Positions 1 through 6,349 of a stretch of DNA of 9,041 nt are shown here, in pieces. The notes below the pieces were generated by a model that saw only the letters and a program-made list of their open reading frames with translations, had not been told where the DNA came from and searched no databases. The stretch's first letter is position 1; each line of letters begins with the position of its first letter. This DNA comes from Clostridiales bacterium (GTDB taxonomy: Bacteria > Bacillota > Clostridia > Oscillospirales > Acutalibacteraceae): the NCBI GenBank assembly GCA_021200075.1, contig JAJQGZ010000127.1:1-9041 (forward strand), read 5' to 3'. Both the position numbers and the translations under genes were made by a program.

Positions 1-33
1 ATATTTAACATTACAATTTTTTGCGGAAAACTC

Positions 34-151
34 TGTGGAAAATGTTGAAAACTTCGCCTTTTAGCCTTGATTTTCACAGATTTTTACTGTTGAAAACTTC
101 AAAATTTTCAAATTTTTTGAGTTTTCATAAATTTACATATAGTTTTCAACA
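34..151. repeat. A/T-rich leader with 11-mer repeats and a DnaA-box-like site
   Basis: The 13-mer TGTTGAAAACTTC occurs exactly at 43-55 and 88-100, and its first 11 bases recur inverted at 141-151 (AGTTTTCAACA). TGTGGAAAA at 34-42 is one mismatch from a reverse DnaA box (TGTGGATAA), and TTTTCACAGA lies at 71-80. Similar TGTGGAAAA/GTTGAAAAC words are common in clostridial oriC regions. No dnaA, dnaN or rpmH is visible, so an origin is only a possibility. No gene is evident in 1-275. Confidence 0.5.
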
Positions 152-213
152 TTTTTGAAATTTCAATTTTCTGCTTGATTTTTTGTATAATTTGCTATAT
201 TTTACTTTCCTTC

Positions 214-243
214 TTGACAAAAAAATGTTATACTCTCTGTAAG
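214..243 (+). promoter_or_regulatory. Possible promoter of the DNA glycosylase gene
   Basis: A perfect -35 hexamer TTGACA lies at 214-219. The best -10 at a legal distance is TGTAAG at 238-243 (18-bp spacer, 4 of 6 matches). The better-looking TATACT at 229-234 is only 9 bp away and cannot pair with this -35. The element sits just upstream of the ribosome binding site at 267-272. Confidence 0.35.
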
Positions 244-275
244 GTAAAAAGTATATATTTTACAGCGGAGGGAAT

Positions 276-1106
276 ATGAAATACTACAGTGATAAAAATG
301 ACATAATAGTTGAGGGCGTAAACTGCCTTGACCTTGAGCTGACACTCGACTGCGGTCAGGCGTTTCGCTGGGTTAAACAAGAGGACAACAGCTTCAGCGG
401 AGCGGTTAAAGGGGTTTTCCTGAATATCAAAAAGGACGGCGATAAGCTGATATTTAAAAATACCTCAAAAAAAGATTTTGAAAATATATGGATAAATTAC
501 TTTGACCTTGAAAAGGATTATGATAAAATATGCGAAAGGCTCAAGCAGGACAAGCTGATAAACTCCACCGTTGACGAATACTACGGAATACGAATACTTA
601 ATCAGGACAGCTGGGAATCGCTCTGCTCGTTTGTGATAAGCCAGCAGAATAATATAAAAAGAATAAAGGGAATTATCAAAAGGCTGTGCAATACATACGG
701 CGACGAGATTACAAACGGATTTTATTCTTTCCCCGACCCCGAACGGCTTGCAAAACTCGATACCGAAGATTTTGAAAAGCTCGGTATGGGCTACCGCGCA
801 AAATATGTCGCCCGCCTTGCAAAGGATGTTGCCGGCGGAAAGATTGATTTTGATAAAATAAAAAGTCTGCCGATTGAAGAAGCGAGGGTAGAGCTTTTAA
901 AAATTTACGGAGTAGGCGCAAAGGTTGCGGACTGCGCCTTGCTTTTCGGCTTCGGTTTTTACGACGCTTTCCCGATAGATGTGTGGATAAAAAGGGTGAT
1001 GAAATACTATCCCGACGGTCTGCCGAAATGCTTTGACAGAATAAGAGGGATTGCACAGCAGTACCTTTTCTATTGGGCGAGAAAACAGCAAAGAGCTGTA
1101 AAATAA
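276..1106 (+). CDS. ogg: OGG1-family 8-oxoguanine DNA glycosylase/AP lyase
   Basis: A base-excision repair enzyme that removes 8-oxoguanine from DNA and can nick the strand by beta-elimination. The 276-residue protein has an N-terminal beta-rich OGG_N-like part (about 1-110, with DCGQAFRW at 25-32), then the helical HhH-GPD domain. The hairpin and catalytic loop reads GVGAKVADC at 212-220, with catalytic Lys216, and PID at 233-235 supplies the catalytic Asp235. The 19-residue Lys-Asp spacing equals human OGG1 (K249/D268). SQQNN at 122-126 matches the family helix signature. The start is set by GGAGGG at 267-272, close to the ATG. rsmE begins 19 nt after the stop with its own ribosome binding site, so the two are probably co-transcribed. 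This is the clostridial OGG type rather than MutM/Fpg. Family assignment is firm; substrate preference is inferred. Confidence 0.93.
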   Translation: MKYYSDKNDIIVEGVNCLDLELTLDCGQAFRWVKQEDNSFSGAVKGVFLNIKKDGDKLIFKNTSKKDFENIWINYFDLEKDYDKICERLKQDKLINSTVDEYYGIRILNQDSWESLCSFVISQQNNIKRIKGIIKRLCNTYGDEITNGFYSFPDPERLAKLDTEDFEKLGMGYRAKYVARLAKDVAGGKIDFDKIKSLPIEEARVELLKIYGVGAKVADCALLFGFGFYDAFPIDVWIKRVMKYYPDGLPKCFDRIRGIAQQYLFYWARKQQRAVK

Positions 1107-1125
1107 ACGAAATTGAGGAACCGAT

Positions 1126-1851
1126 ATGCAAAAATTATTTGTTGATTTTATGTCCGGCGATAAAGTAACTCTCGACAGAGAACAGTCGAGACATATCGCA
1201 AAATCGCTCAGAATGAAAAAGGGAGATATGCTCACCCTCTCCTGCCGTGACGGCAACGATTACGGCTGTATTATAGACGAAATATCAGACATTGTAACGC
1301 TGTCCGTCTGCTACAAGCAGGCAAATTTCAGTGAAGCCGATGTGAGCGTAACGCTTTGCCAAGGGATGCCGAAAAGCAATAAGCTTGAAGATGTTATACA
1401 AAAATGCACAGAGCTTGAAATTTGCAGAATTTGCCCGGTATTGACGCACAGAAGCATCAGCCGACCCGATGAAAAATCGGCGGACAAAAAGCTTTTGCGC
1501 TGGAGGAAAATTGCGCTTGAAGCCGCACAGCAAAGCGGACGGGGAATTATACCGGAAGTAAGTCCCTTAACATCGCTTGAAGCAGCGGTTAAAAATGACG
1601 GCAGTACGCTGAAAATAATTTTCTACGAGGGCGGCGGAGAACGCCTTGCCGAGATAATACCTCAAAACGGTGAGAAGGCCGACAGCATATCAATATACAT
1701 AGGCCCCGAGGGCGGTTTTAAAAAGAGAGAAGTGGAGCTTTTGCTGAACAACAACGCAGTCGCCGCCACGCTCGGGCCGAGAATACTCAGAACGTAGACC
1801 GCACCCGTAGCCGCACTGAGCGCAATAATGCTGCTGACAGATAATATGTAA
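1126..1851 (+). pseudogene. rsmE: 16S rRNA (uracil1498-N3)-methyltransferase, interrupted by an in-frame amber codon
   Basis: RsmE is a SPOUT-class, SAM-dependent enzyme that methylates U1498 of 16S rRNA on the 30S subunit. The N-terminal PUA-like domain covers about residues 1-68. The SPOUT domain follows, with KLEDVIQKCTEL at 86-97, RWRKIALEAAQQSGR at 125-139, the SAM-binding GPEGG at 193-197 and LGPRILRT at 216-223. Translation stops at TAG 1795-1797, giving 223 aa. Beyond it the same frame continues with TAPVAALSAIML to a TAA at 1849-1851. Family members normally read GPRILRxETA here, so the TAG replaces a Glu codon (GAG to TAG, one base). With the amber read through, the protein is 241 aa, the usual RsmE length. 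The lost tail closes the C-terminal trefoil knot, so the truncated form is probably inactive. Nonsense mutation, sequencing error and readthrough remain open. GAGGAA at 1115-1120 supports the ATG at 1126. The usual upstream partner prmA is absent here. Confidence 0.85.
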
Positions 1852-1919
1852 AATTAAATATTGTCGTATAATTAAATATTGTCGTATAATTATATATAAA
1901 TTATATATAAATTATATAT
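1852..1919. repeat. Compound A/T-rich tandem repeat
   Basis: An 18-bp unit (AATTAAATATTGTCGTAT) is repeated exactly at 1852-1869 and 1870-1887. It is followed directly by an 11-bp unit (AATTATATATA) at 1888-1898 and 1899-1909, with a near-complete third copy at 1910-1919. All units begin AATTA. The array starts immediately after the frame-end TAA of rsmE. Confidence 0.85.
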
Positions 1920-1957
1920 TATAATTATTGTAACATATTTTAAAATCATGGCTTTTG

Positions 1958-1966
1958 TGTTATGAT
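1958..1966 (+). promoter_or_regulatory. Extended -10 promoter-like site ahead of the GH28 gene
   Basis: TGT followed by TATGAT (1958-1966) fits an extended -10 element, 33 bp before the GH28 start codon. No good -35 is present at the usual distance; TTTTAA at 1938-1943 is the nearest. The A/T-rich repeats just upstream could act as an UP-like element; that is inference. Confidence 0.4.
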
Positions 1967-1999
1967 AATAGTAATTAAGCAAATATTTGAGGTAAGCAA

Positions 2000-3388
2000 A
2001 TGAAGATTTACAATGTAATGCACTACGGAGCCAAGGGCGACGGCAAAACAAACGATGCATTTTCAATTCAGCACGCAGTTGACGACTGCGCCAAGAACGG
2101 CGGAGGACAGGTGATTTTACCGAGCGGATATACATTCTATTCCGACTCCGTAAGGCTGAGAGCAAATGTTGATTTGCATATACAAAAGGGAGCGGTAATA
2201 AAAGCCACCGGCAATATTGACGGATACATAAGACCCAATAAGCTGATAAACGACCCTAAAACAGCACTGATAGGCAATCCGGTTACGGGCAAGCCGAGCT
2301 TCGTTTTCATCTACGCATACGAGGCTGACAACTGCTCGATAAGCGGCGGCGGAACTATTGACGCAAACGGACACGCATTTGTTCAGCGTAAGGATAAATA
2401 TTATGTTACCGGCGATTTTTACCCGAGACCGACCGCAATATATGTTGAAAAAAGCAATCATATCGCATTCAGGGATTTTACCGTGGTTGACGCTCCGTTT
2501 TGGACGCTTCACCCCGCCGGCTGCGACGATGTGCTGATTGACAAAATACGGATATTAAACGACCTTGATGTTGCAAACAGCGACGGTATCGACCCCGACC
2601 ACTGCTCCAATGTGCGTATACTCGGCTGCCATATCACCTGCGCCGACGACTGCATTTGCCTGAAAACATCAAAGGGCAACAGCGAATACGGTGCCTGCGA
2701 GAATATAGTTATCGACGGCTGTACGCTTGTATCAACCTCGGCAGCGATAAAAATAGGCACCGAGGGGGTCGGCGATTTCCGCAATATCATCGTATCGAAC
2801 TGCGTTATCAGCCGTTCAAACAGAGGAATCTCAATCCAAATTCGTGACGGGGGAAATGTTGAAAATGTCTCCTACTCGAACATTATGATTGAAACAAGAA
2901 GATTTTGCCCCGACTGGTGGGGAACCGCCGAGCCGATAGTTATAACAACCTTTAACCGTGACGAGAATACAAACAGCGGTACGATTAAAAACATCAGATT
3001 CTTCAACATCACCGCAAAGGGTGAAAACGGTGTGCTTATCCATGGAAATGCGGATAATATAATAATAGAAGATGTAGTTTTTGAAAATTGCAGAATCGAG
3101 CTTACAAAAACAAGCAAATGGAAATGCGGTCTTTACGATTTACGCCCCTGCCTTGACTGGGGAGTTGAAAGCTATGATAATTCCGCTTTCTTCATCAGAT
3201 ATGCAAAGGATATAACCATAATGAAAACAAAAACCTCCTGGGGTAATCCGTGCGACAGCTACAAATATGCGATAGACGCTCAAAATGTTGAGAACTTGGA
3301 GCTTATCCGCTTTGACGGTCACGCACTTTCACCACTTGACGGAGATTTTAAATTCAACAATGTTCGGCTTGTCGAAGCCGATAAATAA
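2000..3388 (+). CDS. Glycoside hydrolase family 28-like parallel beta-helix protein, no signal peptide
   Basis: A 462-residue right-handed parallel beta-helix protein. The N-terminal part (YGAKGDGKTND at 9-19, then an Ala/Gly-rich helix ending in LPSG) is the pectate-lyase-like fold entry. GH28 hydrolases use three aspartates: here NSDGID at 193-198 gives Asp195 and ADD at 215-217 gives Asp216 and Asp217. By eye, the third family motif (GHG) aligns with SAA at 247-249, and the RIK motif with Ser278/Gln280, so the His, Arg and Lys that contact the uronate are missing. This argues against a standard polygalacturonase. The protein starts MKIYNV with no signal peptide, so it should act in the cytoplasm on imported oligosaccharides. 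GAGG at 1989-1992 precedes the ATG by 7 nt. It ends in a double TAA, and a SecB-like gene follows after 21 nt. The fold is secure; the substrate is unknown. Confidence 0.85.
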   Translation: MKIYNVMHYGAKGDGKTNDAFSIQHAVDDCAKNGGGQVILPSGYTFYSDSVRLRANVDLHIQKGAVIKATGNIDGYIRPNKLINDPKTALIGNPVTGKPSFVFIYAYEADNCSISGGGTIDANGHAFVQRKDKYYVTGDFYPRPTAIYVEKSNHIAFRDFTVVDAPFWTLHPAGCDDVLIDKIRILNDLDVANSDGIDPDHCSNVRILGCHITCADDCICLKTSKGNSEYGACENIVIDGCTLVSTSAAIKIGTEGVGDFRNIIVSNCVISRSNRGISIQIRDGGNVENVSYSNIMIETRRFCPDWWGTAEPIVITTFNRDENTNSGTIKNIRFFNITAKGENGVLIHGNADNIIIEDVVFENCRIELTKTSKWKCGLYDLRPCLDWGVESYDNSAFFIRYAKDITIMKTKTSWGNPCDSYKYAIDAQNVENLELIRFDGHALSPLDGDFKFNNVRLVEADK

Positions 3389-3409
3389 TAAGCATAAAGG
3401 AGAACAACA

Positions 3410-3820
3410 ATGGTAGAACTTAAAGGCTACAAGGTAAACCGACTTGAAATTGAAAATAAAGTAAAGGCGGGTACTCAGCTTAAACTGCAAAATCAGGTAA
3501 AGTACAATATGAACTATATGGAGGGCGACAATAAATGCGTCAGTTTCCTTGAACTCAGAGTGTCGGACGCAGACCAAAATCCGTTTGAAATAAGGATTGA
3601 AGCCGTGGCTGAATTTTCATATTCCGAGGGAGACGAAAAAGCGGATATTCATGTAAATTCATTCGACCAGCTTTTTCCGTTCATCAGGCAGATTATCAGC
3701 ACGGCGGCATCGTTTACCGGTATGGGTGGTCTGCTTATTCCGATAATCAGGCTCAACAAGAACACCGTTAAGGTTGCCGGAGTCGGAGACAACGATAACG
3801 AAAGCTCGCCCCTTAACTGA
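3410..3820 (+). CDS. SecB-like chaperone (protein-export chaperone family)
   Basis: A 136-residue soluble protein resembling the SecB fold. It has an N-terminal beta sheet (about 1-70, with alternating short strands and an acidic loop around 72-80). A helix with LFPFIRQIISTA at 88-99 corresponds to the SecB LFPYAR helix, and a glycine-rich turn runs into GLLIPII at 107-113, corresponding to the SecB PPLLLPP segment. The tail from 126 is acidic and probably disordered. SecB holds preproteins unfolded for SecA in Proteobacteria; SecB-like relatives elsewhere can serve toxin-antitoxin systems. Classical SecB is rare in Gram-positive bacteria, so the client is unknown. No toxin or antitoxin gene is adjacent. 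AAAGGAG at 3396-3402 lies 7 nt before the ATG. The gene sits 21 nt after the GH28 gene and probably shares its transcript. The call rests on weak similarity seen by eye. Confidence 0.6.
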   Translation: MVELKGYKVNRLEIENKVKAGTQLKLQNQVKYNMNYMEGDNKCVSFLELRVSDADQNPFEIRIEAVAEFSYSEGDEKADIHVNSFDQLFPFIRQIISTAASFTGMGGLLIPIIRLNKNTVKVAGVGDNDNESSPLN

Positions 3821-3853
3821 TTCACCGTGATTTGCCGGCTTTTGAAAAAGGTG

Positions 3854-3882
3854 TTGACAATAGTTTAAAACGGTGATAAAAT
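3854..3882 (+). promoter_or_regulatory. Promoter of the thrS T-box transcript
   Basis: Perfect -35 TTGACA at 3854-3859, a 17-bp spacer and -10 TAAAAT at 3877-3882. A TG at 3874-3875 makes it an extended -10. Transcription would start near 3889, at the beginning of the T-box leader. Confidence 0.8.
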
Positions 3883-3892
3883 AACTTTATAA

Positions 3893-4105
3893 GCAAAGCT
3901 TTGACGAGGATATGATTTGCAGTAAGCCGACTTCAGAGAGCATACGGTTGGTGAAAGTATGCGCCGGCTCTGCCGATTACCGCCTTTGAGTACCTTTAAT
4001 ACAGGACGGGAGCTCCCGTTACAGAGCATTGAGCGGCGTACTTTTGTGCGCAATTCAGGTGGAACCGTGGATTTTATTCACCCTGTTTTTGCAGGGTGAT
4101 TTTTT
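3893..4105 (+). promoter_or_regulatory. T-box leader (tRNA-Thr sensing) with terminator
   Basis: This leader senses uncharged tRNA-Thr and allows read-through into thrS. Stem I contains the conserved AGAG (3935-3938) and GGTTGGTGAAA loop (3946-3956), closed by GCATAC/GTATGC (3940-3945/3957-3962) and AGCCG/CGGCT (3925-3929/3965-3969). The likely specifier is ACC (Thr) at 3979-3981, inside GATTACCGCC and before TTTGAG. A perfect palindrome at 4006-4019 forms another stem. The T-box sequence AGGTGGAACCGTGG lies at 4057-4070, with TGGA at 4060-4063 available to pair with the tRNA acceptor end. The thrS gene downstream independently confirms the amino acid. The leader fills the 304-nt gap between the SecB-like gene and thrS. 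Confidence 0.93.
4078..4105 (+). terminator. T-box conditional terminator
   Basis: An 8-bp stem, TCACCCTG (4078-4085) with CAGGGTGA (4092-4099), a six-base loop TTTTTG and six T residues at 4100-4105. It lies between the T-box sequence and the thrS ribosome binding site, as expected for attenuation. Confidence 0.9.
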
Positions 4106-4124
4106 ATTTTGGAGGATTAACGAT

Positions 4125-6062
4125 ATGAAAATTACATTAAAGGACGGCTCCGTAAAGGAATATTCCGATACAATGACGGCGGCGGATATTACAAAGGACA
4201 TTTCTATGGGTCTTTACAGGAACGCTTGCTGCTGCCGCATTGACGGCAAGGTGTGCGACCTCAGAACAACCGTGGACAGCGACTGCGAATTTGAAGTTCT
4301 CACTTTTGACGACGAGGACGGCAAAAAAACATTTAACCACACCGCTTCTCACATAATGGCGCAAGCGGTAAAAAGGCTTTATCCCGATGTGAAGCTGACT
4401 ATCGGCCCCGCTATCGAAAACGGATTCTATTACGATTTTGATATTGAAACTCCATTCTCTCCCGAGGATTTGGAAAAGATAGAAAAAGAAATGAAAGCTA
4501 TCGTAAAGGAATGTCCACAAATTGAGCGCTTTGAGCTTCCCGTTGACGAGGCGGTAAAACTTATGCAGGAAAAGAACGAGCCGTATAAAATCGAGCTTAT
4601 CAACAAACACGCCGACAAAGGCGAAGCTATCAGCTTTTACAAGCAGGGCGAATTTACGGAGCTTTGCGCCGGCCCTCACCTTATGGATATGAAAGTTGTA
4701 AAAGCGTTTAAACTCACCAACTGTACCGGCGCTTACTGGAGGGGCGACGCCAAGAATAAAATGCTCTGCCGTGTTTATGGAATTGCATTCCCGAAAGCGT
4801 CAATACTTGAAGAATATTTGCAACAGCTTGAGGAAGCTAAAAAGCGTGACCACAACAAGCTCGGCAGAGAGCTGGAGCTTTTCACAACCGTTGATTACAT
4901 CGGTCAGGGTCTGCCGATAATGCTGCCTAAAGGTGCAAAGATAATTCAGATTTTGCAACGCTGGGTTGAGGACGAGGAAGCAAAGCGTGGTTGGCAGCTT
5001 ACCAAAACGCCATTTATGGCTAAATCAGACCTTTACAAAATCTCGGGTCACTGGGATCATTACAAGGACGGAATGTTCGTGCTCGGCGACGAGGAAAAGG
5101 ACAGCGAGGTCTATGCGCTTCGTCCTATGACCTGTCCGTTCCAATATCAGGCATACCTCAATAAGCCACGCTCATACCGTGATCTGCCGCTCAGATATGA
5201 TGAAACCTCCACTCTTTTCAGAAACGAAGCAAGCGGAGAAATGCACGGACTTATCCGTGTAAGGCAATTCACAATTTCAGAGGGTCATCTTATGTGTACC
5301 CCCGACCAGCTTGAGGATGAGTTCAGGGGATGCCTTGAGCTTTGCGAATATATGCTCAAAACTCTCGGTCTTTACGATGATGTAACATTCAGATTTTCTC
5401 AGTGGGATCCAAACGACAGTGCAAAATATATTGGCACTGCCGAACAGTGGGACGAGGCTCAGGGTGTTATGAAAAACATTCTTGACGACCTTAACCTCGA
5501 TTATAAAATCGGTATCGGCGAAGCCGCATTCTACGGTCCAAAGCTTGATATACAAATCAAAAATGTATTCGGCAAAGAGGATACCCTTATCACTATCCAA
5601 ATTGACCAAATGCTTGCGGAAAAATTCGGTATGGAATATACGGACAGTGACGGAGTGAAGAAAAATCCGTACATTATCCACAGAACATCAATCGGCTGTT
5701 ATGAAAGAACTCTTGCGCTTCTTATCGAAAAATATGCCGGTGCGTTCCCGACCTGGCTTGCACCCGTTCAGGTTAAGCTTCTTCCGATTGCCGACAGACA
5801 TCAGGAATATTTACTCAAGGTTAAAGCCGCTCTTGAAGAAAAGGGAATCCGCTGTGAGATTGACGACCGCTCGGAAAAAATCGGATTTAAAATACGCTCG
5901 GCTCAGCTTGAAAAAATACCCTATATGCTCCTTGCCGGAGATAAGGATATAGAGGTCGGCACCGTTTCCGTTCGTTCACGCTCTGACGGAGACTTGGGCG
6001 CTTCATCGCTCGATGAATTTATCACAAAAATCACCGAAGAAATCAATACAAAATCACTGTAA
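4125..6062 (+). CDS. thrS: Threonyl-tRNA synthetase
   Basis: A class II synthetase charging tRNA-Thr with threonine in the cytoplasm. It is 645 aa, near the 642 of E. coli. Domains in order: TGS (about 1-62), the editing (SAD) domain with HTASH at 72-76 and CAGPH at 181-185, giving the four editing residues H72, H76, C181 and H185, the catalytic core (about 245-540), and the anticodon-binding domain (about 545-645, from APVQV). The zinc ligands are probably C337 (RPMTCPF), H388 (SEGH) and H519 (HRTS). Motif 2 is seen around 375-385 and motif 3 at 519-528 (HRTSIGCYER). GGAGG at 4111-4115 with 9-nt spacing sets the ATG at 4125. The frame is open upstream to an ATG at 4029, but that lies inside the T-box RNA. 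A terminator follows. Expression should rise on threonine starvation. Confidence 0.97.
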   Translation: MKITLKDGSVKEYSDTMTAADITKDISMGLYRNACCCRIDGKVCDLRTTVDSDCEFEVLTFDDEDGKKTFNHTASHIMAQAVKRLYPDVKLTIGPAIENGFYYDFDIETPFSPEDLEKIEKEMKAIVKECPQIERFELPVDEAVKLMQEKNEPYKIELINKHADKGEAISFYKQGEFTELCAGPHLMDMKVVKAFKLTNCTGAYWRGDAKNKMLCRVYGIAFPKASILEEYLQQLEEAKKRDHNKLGRELELFTTVDYIGQGLPIMLPKGAKIIQILQRWVEDEEAKRGWQLTKTPFMAKSDLYKISGHWDHYKDGMFVLGDEEKDSEVYALRPMTCPFQYQAYLNKPRSYRDLPLRYDETSTLFRNEASGEMHGLIRVRQFTISEGHLMCTPDQLEDEFRGCLELCEYMLKTLGLYDDVTFRFSQWDPNDSAKYIGTAEQWDEAQGVMKNILDDLNLDYKIGIGEAAFYGPKLDIQIKNVFGKEDTLITIQIDQMLAEKFGMEYTDSDGVKKNPYIIHRTSIGCYERTLALLIEKYAGAFPTWLAPVQVKLLPIADRHQEYLLKVKAALEEKGIRCEIDDRSEKIGFKIRSAQLEKIPYMLLAGDKDIEVGTVSVRSRSDGDLGASSLDEFITKITEEINTKSL

Positions 6063-6078
6063 AAATAATCAGTTACAC

Positions 6079-6110
6079 AAAATCCCCGAAGCAGCCGCCT
6101 CGGGGATTTT
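6079..6110 (+). terminator. Rho-independent terminator after thrS
   Basis: An 11-bp perfect stem AAAATCCCCGA (6079-6089) with TCGGGGATTTT (6100-6110) and a 10-nt loop, 17 bp after the stop codon. The U-tract is the stem's own TTTT plus nearby T-rich sequence. Confidence 0.88.
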
Positions 6111-6202
6111 AGATTTTTCTCAATATTCTTTCGGAAATTTTGCGTAAATACGCATTTTTGTCGAACGAAGTTATCGCAATACTGCAAGCTGAATGTACAA
6201 TC

Positions 6203-6220
6203 GGTTAATAATCCTTAACC
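6203..6220. repeat. 6-6-6 inverted repeat upstream of glmU
   Basis: GGTTAA (6203-6208) and TTAACC (6215-6220) form a perfect inverted repeat around TAATCC. It lies about 39 bp before the glmU -35. The symmetry is compatible with a dimeric regulator site, but no regulator is identifiable. The rest of 6111-6258 shows no gene; TGCGTAAATACGCA at 6141-6154, followed by five T, is a weak hairpin. Confidence 0.35.
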
Positions 6221-6258
6221 CGCTTGAGACAGTTAAATCACAATTTACATAATTACTC

Positions 6259-6287
6259 TTGAAAATTAATAAGCTTTGTAGCATAAT
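6259..6287 (+). promoter_or_regulatory. Promoter of the glmU-vanW-like operon
   Basis: -35 TTGAAA at 6259-6264, a 17-bp spacer and -10 CATAAT at 6282-6287 (5 of 6 matches each). The start would be near 6294, about 55 nt before the glmU ATG. Confidence 0.65.
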
Positions 6288-6349
6288 AGATACGATTATT
6301 GTGTATTATCAATACTAAAATATGACTTACCGCAAACGGAGGAGCAAAT

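Noticed and set aside
214..234. TTGACA with TATACT as a promoter
   Set aside because: The two hexamers are only 9 bp apart, too close for a sigma-A promoter.
709..1256. Minus-strand open frames across ogg and rsmE
   Set aside because: They are antisense shadows of well-conserved genes, with no ribosome binding sites or recognisable domains.
1126..1851. Genome-wide reassignment of TAG as the explanation for the rsmE interruption
   Set aside because: No other in-frame TAG is seen in conserved genes of the window, so a local mutation or error is simpler.
1852..1919. CRISPR-like array
   Set aside because: The repeats are contiguous with no spacers, are 18 and 11 bp long and A/T-only in large part.
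4029..4124. Upstream in-frame ATG extending ThrS by 32 residues
   Set aside because: The extension lies within the T-box and its terminator, has no ribosome binding site and no similarity to ThrS N-termini; the ATG at 4125 follows GGAGG.
6141..6159. TGCGTAAATACGCA plus T-run as a second terminator
   Set aside because: The stem is only 5 bp, and a strong terminator already ends thrS at 6079-6110.
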